Part shown: positions 8,047-15,567 of the stretch, piece after piece
Position numbering within the stretch: position 1 is the stretch's first letter
Layout of the letters: each line of letters begins with the position of its first letter
Assembly: GCA_030696315.1 (NCBI GenBank)
Contig: JAUYSM010000074.1
Coordinates: 1 to 64,000, forward strand
Direction of reading: 5' to 3'
Origin: Pseudohongiella sp.
Lineage (GTDB): Bacteria > Pseudomonadota > Gammaproteobacteria > Pseudomonadales > Pseudohongiellaceae
DNA: 64,000 nt
The notes under the pieces: model-generated
The model's input: the letters and a program-made list of their open reading frames with translations, nothing else
Database searches by the model: none
What the model was told of the DNA's origin: nothing
Made by a program: the position numbers and the translations under genes

Positions 8047-8803
8047 CACATCGACCATCATGCAGGTGCGATAGACGATACGCTTCCCAGTCATCAAGTA
8101 CCTGGCTGTCGAGCCCGTAGTTTTCCGACACTGCCGCTTTGATGCCGCGCACAAGATCGGCAACGAGCAGCGCATGCTCTGGCCCCAGGTGCCACGCGCT
8201 GTCAGCAAGCTGCACAGTATACCCGGCCGACTCAAGTGACTTGCTCAGATAGGCTGCGCTTTGTGGGCCCAGTGCAGGGCCCATGCCTTTGTCGCGTTGT
8301 TGATCCAGATTAAACGCCTGCAAGACAGCATCATCCAAAGGATGAGCCGGAGACCAAAGTGTGCGGCCATCATAGTTAAGCGCTGCATACAAAGCCGTTG
8401 ACTGTCGCGCTATTCTTTCCACAAGACCATCAACAACATCGCGCGAAACCAGATCGTACAGGGCTGAGGCAGACAACAGTTTTGCTGCGCCCAGTGGCAG
8501 CGCATCTATCTCCAATAAGTCAGCCTCATAATCCTCAATGATTTCTTGCTGGCCATGCCGCCGCAGTGCTTCATTCAGTAACGCCGGATCATGATCAACC
8601 AGCCGCCAGACGCATTGATGTGCACCCAGGGCAGTCAGCGCGCGCAATGTAGAACCGGTGCCTGAGCCAAGGTCAACCACCACCGGTGAAATGTCTGCGT
8701 CTGCCTGCAGATAATCGACGACTTGTGTTGCCAATGAGTGGTCCCGGGCGGCTCGGTCAGCCGGTTCGCGCAGATCCAGCCAGTTGATTGAAAATCCACT
8801 CAT
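7997..8803 (-). CDS. Class I SAM-dependent methyltransferase (cluster)
   Basis: Methyltransferase of about 268 residues with a Rossmann SAM-binding motif VVDLGSGTGSTLRAL near residue 41 and an acidic LVDHDPALL strand after it. I chose the ATG at 8803 because it overlaps the stop of the upstream glycosyltransferase in the arrangement ATGA, typical of translational coupling, and because homologous-looking sequence starts there; the frame is open a further 21 codons upstream. The methyl acceptor is unknown. The coupling to a glycosyltransferase and the neighbouring GTP-derived heterocycle genes suggest a small metabolite or lipid head group. Its last 50 bases run antisense to the end of the sulfatase-like gene. 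Confidence 0.82.
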   Translation of the reverse strand: MSGFSINWLDLREPADRAARDHSLATQVVDYLQADADISPVVVDLGSGTGSTLRALTALGAHQCVWRLVDHDPALLNEALRRHGQQEIIEDYEADLLEIDALPLGAAKLLSASALYDLVSRDVVDGLVERIARQSTALYAALNYDGRTLWSPAHPLDDAVLQAFNLDQQRDKGMGPALGPQSAAYLSKSLESAGYTVQLADSAWHLGPEHALLVADLVRGIKAAVSENYGLDSQVLDDWEAYRLSHLHDGRCVIGHLDVLAFPEKKSQ

Positions 8804-9867
8804 ACTGAGGGCCTCGCAGTTATAGTCATAAACAGATTTGCTAATGTACTTGCAGTGGATTGCCAATCTGGCAGTTGTTTGCCAGCGGCTTGCGCGCCCG
8901 CTCTCAACAGCTCAAAACGCGGCCGGTCAGTCAGTAATTCATGGAGCGTTAGCGCCAGATTGGTGGCGTTGTCCGCTGGAACCAGCACACCCGCAGTCTC
9001 CGGGACTACATCGGGTACCGCGCCCGCGCGGGCGGCCACAACCGGCAAACCAAACGAAAGTGCTTCCGCAAACACCATGCCATAGCCTTCAAAACGTGAG
9101 GGTAAAACAAACAGATCAGCTGTTGAGTATTCGGCAGTCAAATCAGCGACGCTGCCAACAAAGCTGATACGTTCGCCAAGCTCCAATGCGTCAGTCATTT
9201 TTTTTAGTCTGGCTGCCCAGGCCGGATCAAACTCTGACCCACCCACAAACCGCGCATGCCATGAAAGATTGGTGATGCGCGATAACGCATCGATCAACAC
9301 GTCATGCGCTTTGCGCTGGGTGAGGGTGGCAACCGTCAGCAATACTGGAGGTTGGCCTTGGCAGGCGGCAAATATTTGTTGCTGTGTGCCAGGCAGCGCA
9401 ACGGTCAATTTGCCGATTGGGACATTGTAGGCTTTATGTAAAAGTTCGGCGGTAGCTCGGCTGGTAACCACCACGGCAACAGAGCAATCCAAGGCAATTT
9501 TTTCAGTTTTAAACAAGGCGCTTTGTTGTTCAACAGACAGACCCGCTTCAAACGCTAGTGGATGGTGACACAGGGCAATCAGATGCAAGCGGTGATGCTC
9601 AGCTTGAGCAATGTCATCCATGGCGCCCCATGCAAGGCCATCAGCCAACACCAGAGCGCCATCTGGAATTGCGGCCATGCGCAGCGCCGCGTCAGCCAAG
9701 GCCTCGCGATCAGGAAAAGGGAACTTTGCAGACAGCTCGATATGATGGACTGTCATTCCAAGTGCTTCCAGTCCGGCCTTCAAGCGGCGGTCATATTCAT
9801 AACCACCCGTCAGAGTCGACAATCTGCCCGGAATCACAAAATAGAGGTCAATGTTCAATACATACAT
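8800..9867 (-). CDS. Glycosyltransferase family 4 (GT-B) (cluster)
   Basis: Retaining GT-B glycosyltransferase. The N terminus LYFVIPGRLSTLTGGYEYD has the GG loop that binds the acceptor side. The C-terminal half carries LLTVATLTQRKAHDVLIDAL near residue 190 and the nucleotide-sugar motif FVLPSRFEGYGMVFAEALSFGLPVVAARAG (split across residues 258-287), including the E-x7-E pattern of family 4. I favour the ATG at 9867, giving about 355 residues, since the 15 codons upstream look untranslated; the ribosome site is weak. It is divergent from ribA with roughly 190 bases between them, which should hold both promoters. Donor and acceptor unknown. Confidence 0.85.
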   Translation of the reverse strand: MYVLNIDLYFVIPGRLSTLTGGYEYDRRLKAGLEALGMTVHHIELSAKFPFPDREALADAALRMAAIPDGALVLADGLAWGAMDDIAQAEHHRLHLIALCHHPLAFEAGLSVEQQSALFKTEKIALDCSVAVVVTSRATAELLHKAYNVPIGKLTVALPGTQQQIFAACQGQPPVLLTVATLTQRKAHDVLIDALSRITNLSWHARFVGGSEFDPAWAARLKKMTDALELGERISFVGSVADLTAEYSTADLFVLPSRFEGYGMVFAEALSFGLPVVAARAGAVPDVVPETAGVLVPADNATNLALTLHELLTDRPRFELLRAGAQAAGKQLPDWQSTASTLANLFMTITARPSV

Positions 9868-10059
9868 CCAAAGTGCAAAAAGCAGGATAAATACCGGACA
9901 GCACTGTGACAATCTATGAAATTCAAGTCAACAGCAAAACCAATTGCCGGGGTACAAGCGTATAAGCCACAAGTTGTATGCACGCTAGATTGTCTATTGG
10001 ACTCACTACTGGAGGCGGTAGCTTGCCTTAAAAAAGGCTGCACCGTAGTATGCCGCACT

Positions 10060-10767
10060 ATGTCTAAACTCAGCGCTTTCAAAAAATCTTCTATGAAGAC
10101 ATCAGTCACACGGATGACGTCCGGGCGGATACCCACCGAGCACGGTGATTTTCAATTGGTGTACTACACCAACACGCTGGACAATAAAGAACATCTCGCA
10201 TTTTGTATGGGGGATGTCAGCAATTGTGAAGACGTACTTGTTCGTGTGCATTCCGAGTGTTTTACCGGGGATGTCATGGGCTCGCGCCGTTGCGATTGTG
10301 GTGAACAATTGCAGCGCTCCATGGCTATGGTTGCCAGTGAAGGGAAAGGCGTTATTGTCTATCTTCGACAGGAAGGCCGTGGCATTGGTCTGATGGCAAA
10401 ACTGGATGCCTATAATTTGCAGGATCAAGGCTACGATACAGTGGATGCCAATCTGATGCTGGGACACCAGGCTGACGCTCGCGAATATTCATTGGCGGCC
10501 TGTATTCTGGAGGAGCTTGGGATCAAGTCCGTTCGGTTGATGACTAACAATCCATTAAAGATAAGTGCGCTGCAGTCTGAAGGTGTCATCGTCAATACAC
10601 GCGTTTCACTCGAGGCGCCGGTGAATGCTGATAATGAAGCTTACCTGTTGACCAAGGTCAGGCGTATGGATCATATGCTGCCACTGCAGTCATTTACGCC
10701 TGCTGGTCTGAAACCTGTGCCACCTGTGTTTGTCAGGGATGTGCATGACTCTCAATCAGCAAATTGA
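10060..10767 (+). CDS. ribA: GTP cyclohydrolase II (cluster)
   Basis: Opens the imidazole ring of GTP to give 2,5-diamino-6-ribosylamino-pyrimidinone phosphate, formate and pyrophosphate. Zinc cysteines are in CFTGDVMGSRRCDCGEQL, the catalytic stretch is YLRQEGRGIGL, and TNNPLK lies near the end. It lacks the DHBP-synthase domain found in RibBA fusions. The frame is open from 9916, but the first 48 codons resemble nothing, so I place the start at 10060 or at the ATG at 10093; neither has a clear ribosome site. It overlaps the RibD-like gene by 23 bases. It could serve riboflavin synthesis, but its neighbours suggest a dedicated branch using the GTP-derived pyrimidine or a pterin. Confidence 0.9.
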   Translation: MSKLSAFKKSSMKTSVTRMTSGRIPTEHGDFQLVYYTNTLDNKEHLAFCMGDVSNCEDVLVRVHSECFTGDVMGSRRCDCGEQLQRSMAMVASEGKGVIVYLRQEGRGIGLMAKLDAYNLQDQGYDTVDANLMLGHQADAREYSLAACILEELGIKSVRLMTNNPLKISALQSEGVIVNTRVSLEAPVNADNEAYLLTKVRRMDHMLPLQSFTPAGLKPVPPVFVRDVHDSQSAN

Positions 10768-11452
10768 GCAATGGCTTGGTGAGCGCTTGTTGGTGTTTTC
10801 CCAGGCGGATCGACCGTTTGTGACCTTAAGTTATGCACAGAGCTGGGACGGCAGTATTACCCTGCGCTCTGGCAAATCCCTGGCACTGAGCGGTGATGAG
10901 TCTGCATGTTTGACACACCAGCTGCGCAGTCTGCACACTGGCATTCTGGTTGGCATCGGGACCGTGCTGTCTGATGATCCGCGATTGAACGTGCGTTTGT
11001 GTGCTGGGCCAGACCCACAACCCATTGTTTTGGATGCCCATTTACGTTTTCCTCCCAGTGCCCGTTTGTGCCACTTGCCTGATAAACGTTGCTGGGTGCT
11101 GACCAGTGCTGGTACCAATGTGCCGCACGCTGCGAACCTGGAGATCATTCGATTACCGGGCGACAGCGAAGGCCGTGTTTGTCTGATAGCGGCCTTGCAA
11201 GAACTCAAAAAGCGTGGCATCGACAGTTTGATGGTGGAAGGCGGCGCCAAAGTGATCAGCGCGTTTCTGAGCCATAAATTGGTAGACGCCATGGTGGTGA
11301 CGGTTGCGCCGCGTTTGGTAGGCGGCTACAAAGCGGTGACAGATCTGGGTTTTGATACCGTGCTTGAATTGCCTGAAATTTCACCCTGGCACAGCGGCAG
11401 ACTGGGAGAAGATCTGATTATGTGGGGCGATGTGCGGTACCAGACAACATGA
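10745..11452 (+). CDS. RibD-type reductase domain protein (cluster)
   Basis: NADPH-dependent reductase of the RibD C-terminal/dihydrofolate-reductase-like fold, 235 residues, with no deaminase domain. The signature RPFVTLSYAQSWDGSI, the LRSLHTGILVGIGTVLSDDPRLNVR block and the late VEGGAKVISAFL motif are all visible. In riboflavin synthesis this domain reduces the ribosylamino side chain to ribityl. Start ATG at 10745, inside the end of ribA; an in-frame ATG at 10730 is possible. Its stop overlaps the next start as ATGA. A reductase acting directly on the product of the preceding cyclohydrolase, or on a pterin derived from it, is a reasonable inference. Confidence 0.85.
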   Translation: MTLNQQIEQWLGERLLVFSQADRPFVTLSYAQSWDGSITLRSGKSLALSGDESACLTHQLRSLHTGILVGIGTVLSDDPRLNVRLCAGPDPQPIVLDAHLRFPPSARLCHLPDKRCWVLTSAGTNVPHAANLEIIRLPGDSEGRVCLIAALQELKKRGIDSLMVEGGAKVISAFLSHKLVDAMVVTVAPRLVGGYKAVTDLGFDTVLELPEISPWHSGRLGEDLIMWGDVRYQTT

Positions 11453-12483
11453 CTTTTTTAAACCCTCAAGCGACCACAACACATCAGCTTTGGTTTGCAG
11501 CACCTCACGAGGTCGAGATCCGACAGGTCGTGCTTGATGCACCAGTTGCCGATCAAATATTGGTCAAGACGCTTTACTCAGCAGTCAGTGCGGGCACAGA
11601 AATGCTGGTGTATCGAGGTCAGATACCCGAGCAGATGGCATTGGATGCCAGTCTGGACACGCTGCAGTCGCAAGCATGTTATCCGCTGCAATATGGTTAC
11701 GCCTGTGTTGGTGAAGTGATTGCGCGTGGACCCGATGTCGACGCGCAGTGGATAAACAAACGGGTGTTTTCGTTTCAACCCCATGCCTCACATTTTTTAA
11801 CAAAACCAGATCAACTTATTGTCATACCCGATGATATCGCTGCCGATGCAGCAGTGTTCCTGGCGAACATGGAAACCGCGGTCAGCCTGGTTCAGGATGG
11901 CGCTCCCATATTGGGTGAACAGGTTGTTGTGTTGGGGCAAGGCATTGTGGGTTTATTGTTATCGGGGATTCTGGCCCAGTATCCATTAACATCGCTGGTG
12001 ACGCTGGATAGCTATGAACGTCGTCGTGCAATGTCTCTGACTCTGGGCGCCACCGCCAGTTTTGATCCGCGCGCAGGTATGGGAGATTTGCGTCGAACGC
12101 TGTCTTGGCCAAAGGGTGCAGATTTGATCTATGAAGTCAGTGGTGTGCCTGAGGCGTTAAATGGTGCGATCAGTCTGAGCGGTTTTGACAGTCGTGTTGT
12201 GATCGGATCCTGGTACGGCAATAAAGCCGCAGTGATTGCGCTGGGTGGCGATGCCCATCGTAATCGATTAAAAATCAGTACCAGCCAGGTCAGCAGTCTG
12301 GCGTCAAATCTCAGCGCGCGCTGGGACAAAACCCGCCGATTTGGGGTTGCCTGGCAAATGATCCGACAACTTTGCCCTCGGCAGTTGATTACACACCGTT
12401 ACCCCTTAAATGACGCCCGTTTGCTTTACCAAGGCCTGGACAAAAATCCTGATCAGGTTCTGCAAGCGGTGTTTGAGTATTAA
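11449..12483 (+). CDS. BchC-like medium-chain dehydrogenase without zinc cysteine (cluster)
   Basis: Medium-chain dehydrogenase/reductase, 344 residues. A GroES-like N-terminal domain is followed by a nucleotide-binding domain with VVVLGQGIVGLLLSGILAQ near residue 160. Where zinc alcohol dehydrogenases have GxCGTD, this protein has AVSAGTEMLVYRG, so the catalytic zinc cysteine is absent, and the structural zinc lobe is missing too. The SAGTE pattern resembles bacteriochlorophyllide dehydrogenase BchC and its relatives. ATG at 11449 overlaps the previous stop (ATGA). It probably oxidises or reduces an intermediate bound to the cluster's heterocycle or sugar. No chlorophyll genes are nearby. 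Confidence 0.8.
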   Translation: MTFLNPQATTTHQLWFAAPHEVEIRQVVLDAPVADQILVKTLYSAVSAGTEMLVYRGQIPEQMALDASLDTLQSQACYPLQYGYACVGEVIARGPDVDAQWINKRVFSFQPHASHFLTKPDQLIVIPDDIAADAAVFLANMETAVSLVQDGAPILGEQVVVLGQGIVGLLLSGILAQYPLTSLVTLDSYERRRAMSLTLGATASFDPRAGMGDLRRTLSWPKGADLIYEVSGVPEALNGAISLSGFDSRVVIGSWYGNKAAVIALGGDAHRNRLKISTSQVSSLASNLSARWDKTRRFGVAWQMIRQLCPRQLITHRYPLNDARLLYQGLDKNPDQVLQAVFEY

Positions 12484-12529
12484 CAAAAGTCTTCGCAGTT
12501 TGTGCGTATTTTTTAGTTCAAGGAATGTT

Positions 12530-12907
12530 ATGTATACCGTTGCCGTCACCAAAGATTTTATTGCCAGTCACTTTTTGATTGGAGGCGATTGGGGGAGCGA
12601 AAATTTCCCCCACGCTCACCACTATGTGGCTGAAATCAGTATCGAAGCCGCCGAGCTGGATAAACACGGATATCTGGTGGATATTGTTGATATCGAAGCA
12701 GCTTTGGACAGCATTGTTAAGGATTTCAAAGACAGCCTGTTAAACGATAAACCTGAGTTTGCGGGATTGAATCCAAGCATTGAACACTTCAGCCGCATCA
12801 TCTGCGAGCGCATGCTGGCGAATATTCACCCGCCTGGCAGTGGTATTTTGCAGGTGAAACTCTGGGAAAACGCGACGTGTTGGGCTGCCTATAAAAAGGC
12901 CTTTTAA
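12530..12907 (+). CDS. Divergent 6-pyruvoyl-tetrahydropterin synthase/QueD homologue (cluster)
   Basis: T-fold protein of 125 residues. Zinc-ligand histidines are retained: SHFL near residue 14 and PHAHHY near 26-31. The catalytic cysteine of PTPS and QueD, four residues before the first H of HxH, is replaced by glutamate (SENFPHAH), as described for PTPS-III enzymes. The usual catalytic Asp-His pair before LN (LDHxxLN) reads FKDSLLN, so it is lost. The C-terminal pterin-anchoring glutamate is present in KLWENATC. AAGGA (12520-12524) precedes the ATG by five bases. It probably acts on, or binds, a pterin-like substrate with altered chemistry. Its stop overlaps that of the convergent UPF0104 gene by four bases. 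Confidence 0.85.
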   Translation: MYTVAVTKDFIASHFLIGGDWGSENFPHAHHYVAEISIEAAELDKHGYLVDIVDIEAALDSIVKDFKDSLLNDKPEFAGLNPSIEHFSRIICERMLANIHPPGSGILQVKLWENATCWAAYKKAF

Positions 12908-13896
12908 CGCAGAAATCGCGCACACAACAGTCCTGCAATCAGCACAAGCGCATCGCGAAAGCGCATGATTGCAATGAGTCCAAGGGCGGCGCTGGCGGGA
13001 AGACCCAGCGCCTGGAAGGACCAGAATACAGATGCTTCCAGTGTGCCAATGCCCCCTGGAAGCGGCAGCAAAAGTGCCAGTCTCATGGCGACCAGAATCA
13101 GGATCAACTCACGGGCTTGCAGCTGGACTTCGAAAAAACCAACCACCAGCCACATTTCAAAAACAATCAGAGCCCAGCCTGCAAATGAATACATCAGCGC
13201 TGCGAACAACGCAGGTTTTTGAGTGCGAATGGCGGTTCTGAGGTCACTGCCCAGAGATTGCCAATGATCGTCCAGTGACGTCAGTCGGGGGCTACTCAAC
13301 CAGCGTGCACTGAGTTTTTCCAATTGTCTGGATATCAATGCCGGTTGTTTGAACGCCAAGACCGCCAGCGCAGACAGCAGCACTAACGCCGCAGAGATGA
13401 TCCACAGTATGCGTTGCCAGTTACTGGTATCACTTTCAAGTCCGTTAATAGAAGGGACCCACAGCATCAACAGGCTCACGCCCAGTATCAGCATCAGAAA
13501 GTTGATCCAGAGCTCAAAAAAACGATCCAGCCCCAGTGCAAGCACTGCGCGATGAATCGCCATACCGGTGTGTTTGTATAGCCAATAGATTTGCAGGGGT
13601 TCGCCGCCAAATTGCGGGCCAGGTGTTATAAAACTGACAGTTTGGCCTGCTTGTCGAATCAGTAACAGTCTGATAAAACCGACTGATCCGCCCACCATGC
13701 GCGTGAGTGTCAACCAACGCACGTTGCCAACAACAATCACCAGAATATTCACCGCCAACCATGCACTCCAATCGACCCATGCCAATTCACGGAGTGTTAT
13801 GCCGATTTCAGCCAGTGGCATCTGACTTAATGTCCAGACAACTAACGCCAGGGCCACAATCCAGAGCACGGTACCAGTCCAACGATACTGTGGCAT
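12904..13896 (-). CDS. YbhN/UPF0104 (LPG synthase transmembrane-like) membrane protein (cluster)
   Basis: Integral membrane protein of 330 residues with about eight helices, matching the lysylphosphatidylglycerol-synthase transmembrane domain family (YbhN, UPF0104). Family cues are the VGNVRWLTL stretch after the second helix, FITPGPQFGGEPLQIYWL near residue 92 and LPLPGGIGTLEA near 292. Members without the aminoacyl-transferase domain are thought to handle polyprenyl or lipid substrates, possibly as flippases. Its start overlaps the stop of the CDP-alcohol phosphatidyltransferase by one base (TGATG), so the two are co-translated. A role in moving the lipid product of the cluster across the membrane is an inference. 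Confidence 0.82.
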   Translation of the reverse strand: MPQYRWTGTVLWIVALALVVWTLSQMPLAEIGITLRELAWVDWSAWLAVNILVIVVGNVRWLTLTRMVGGSVGFIRLLLIRQAGQTVSFITPGPQFGGEPLQIYWLYKHTGMAIHRAVLALGLDRFFELWINFLMLILGVSLLMLWVPSINGLESDTSNWQRILWIISAALVLLSALAVLAFKQPALISRQLEKLSARWLSSPRLTSLDDHWQSLGSDLRTAIRTQKPALFAALMYSFAGWALIVFEMWLVVGFFEVQLQARELILILVAMRLALLLPLPGGIGTLEASVFWSFQALGLPASAALGLIAIMRFRDALVLIAGLLCARFLR

Positions 13897-15032
13897 CAGG
13901 CACCATCCTGTCGGTTGACCCAGTGATCATCCGCCTGCCACAGGCTGAAGCGGCCGCAGCCAAGCAGTAAGATGGCAATCGAGATAAACAAACACAAGGC
14001 AAACGGCGCTTGATCAAGGGGTAAAGGGCTGCGCCACGCCAATACCATCAGCATCAACATCGCGCCGGCGCGCCCGGCAAGCCCGGATACCATCATCGCA
14101 GCGGATAACACCAGAACAAACAGAATAAATCTATGTGCGTCAGACGCGTCTGCCCAAGTAAACACGAGTGTTATAAGCAACACAAACCGGACCACCGGCA
14201 GCAAGTATGTGTTGGTGAAAGTTTTGAGCCGGGCAAAAATGCTGCCGCCATCGGTTGCATACGGATCAAGACGACCACTGACCACCCACCAATCCACCAG
14301 AAATCCCGCCAGCAGCGGTAACATAAAACCGAATCCTGCCAACACAGTGACCTCAGGATTAAACGGTGGCCACAGCACAACAGCAACATACGCCATCTGG
14401 AATCCGGCCAGTGTTCGGCGCAATTCGCTGGGAGCCAGAGGGTAAACGACATGTTGCTTGTGTTTTCGGATTTTAATGCCGATCACAAAAAGGTAGTAGG
14501 CGACACTCACCAGCAGGTAGGTCCAGTGGATTTTCCCAAGTTGCAAGGCCAGCAATGGCGCGACCATGAGACCCAAGGCGTCAAACACGGTGTCAAGTTC
14601 AGCACCGAGCTGAGTACTTTGTTGAGTTTTGCGCGCTACAAAGCCATCAAGTCGATCAAAAATGGCGGCGATGGAGTATGCCGCCGACGCAGCCCAGACC
14701 ACAGCAGCCGAGTTTTCCAGGAGCGCTGGTGTGACCAACAGGCCTGCACACGCGGCGATCAGCCAGCCACGTGTGATCGTCATCCGGTTGGCCCAGCCGA
14801 GTTTGGTGAACAGGGCTGTGTCGGCATTGGCACGGTTCAGTGCCAGTCGTTTGGAGGTTTGTGTAATCACCAGCAGCCAGAAAAATGTACTGACAATAAA
14901 CCAGGAGAAACCTGTGGTGGGTGTGGTGCTGGCCCACAGAACCAGTGCCAATACAGCAATCGTGACAAAACCCGATAAACCTATTCTGCTTGTCTCACGC
15001 TGCAGTTGTCGAATTATCGGGCTTTGCGTCAT
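13896..15032 (-). CDS. CDP-alcohol phosphatidyltransferase (cluster)
   Basis: Integral membrane enzyme of 378 residues that transfers a phosphatidyl or phospho-alcohol group from a CDP-linked donor. The full family signature D-x2-D-G-x2-A-R-x9-G-x3-D-x3-D is seen in DRLDGFVARKTQ...GAELDTVFD near residues 144-169. It is longer than the typical 180-200 residues: two extra helices precede the catalytic core and several follow it. The donor and acceptor are not known. It is coupled to the UPF0104 gene downstream and lies 12 bases after the MAPEG gene, so all three probably share a transcript, facing the pterin-type genes tail to tail. Confidence 0.85.
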   Translation of the reverse strand: MTQSPIIRQLQRETSRIGLSGFVTIAVLALVLWASTTPTTGFSWFIVSTFFWLLVITQTSKRLALNRANADTALFTKLGWANRMTITRGWLIAACAGLLVTPALLENSAAVVWAASAAYSIAAIFDRLDGFVARKTQQSTQLGAELDTVFDALGLMVAPLLALQLGKIHWTYLLVSVAYYLFVIGIKIRKHKQHVVYPLAPSELRRTLAGFQMAYVAVVLWPPFNPEVTVLAGFGFMLPLLAGFLVDWWVVSGRLDPYATDGGSIFARLKTFTNTYLLPVVRFVLLITLVFTWADASDAHRFILFVLVLSAAMMVSGLAGRAGAMLMLMVLAWRSPLPLDQAPFALCLFISIAILLLGCGRFSLWQADDHWVNRQDGA

Positions 15033-15044
15033 AGCAGGGCCAGA

Positions 15045-15431
15045 TTAACCGGCGTAACTCATAACTGCCCCGGCAATGCCGCCCAGCGCAAGAATGACCG
15101 ACGGGAGAAACGTCAACATAAAACCCAACTCACGTGACTTGGGTTCTTTGACGTAGGCGTGCAGATACAGCTGGCGGCCGATAATAAACACCACACCCAG
15201 GCCTGCGGCGATTTCTGCGCTGATGTAGGTGGCAAAGATAAATATGGAGGGTAAAAAGAATACAAGACTTTCCAGGGTATTCATGTGCACACGGTAATAA
15301 CGTTCAAAAATCGGATCGCCTGACACGGCAGGTGCTTCCACTTTGTATTTCATGCGAGCCCGTCCCACCAGTGCACCAAACACGGTGTACTGAATCAATG
15401 CTGCTAACACCACAATTGCTACCAGTTCCAT
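15045..15431 (-). CDS. MAPEG family membrane protein
   Basis: Small membrane protein of 128 residues with four predicted helices, of the MAPEG family (membrane-associated proteins in eicosanoid and glutathione metabolism). The characteristic FERYYRVHMNTLESLVFFLP segment, with its Arg, Asn and Glu in the second helix region, is at residues 43-62, and the GRQLYLHAYV motif follows near 104. Bacterial members may have glutathione transferase or peroxidase activity. AAAGGA about six bases upstream of ATG supports the start. It is the first gene of a three-gene leftward unit with the CDP-alcohol phosphatidyltransferase; whether it belongs to the same pathway is uncertain. Confidence 0.85.
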   Translation of the reverse strand: MELVAIVVLAALIQYTVFGALVGRARMKYKVEAPAVSGDPIFERYYRVHMNTLESLVFFLPSIFIFATYISAEIAAGLGVVFIIGRQLYLHAYVKEPKSRELGFMLTFLPSVILALGGIAGAVMSYAG

Positions 15432-15567
15432 TTTTTATCCTTTTAATGATTGTTAATTCGATGGGTGTCAGGCTATACGTATCACCTGTAGTCGCCGATC
15501 ATAGGCATGCCGGAGGTATTACACAAGTACCCGGAAAACTCTCTATTTTTATTGGAAATTTGTAAAC

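Noticed and set aside
9916-10059. N-terminal extension of GTP cyclohydrolase II, and a possible FMN riboswitch there
   Set aside because: The extension matches nothing in the family, and I see none of the conserved FMN riboswitch (RFN) blocks in this leader.
14451-14978. 175-codon frame antisense to the CDP-alcohol phosphatidyltransferase gene
   Set aside because: Inside a gene with complete catalytic motif on the other strand.
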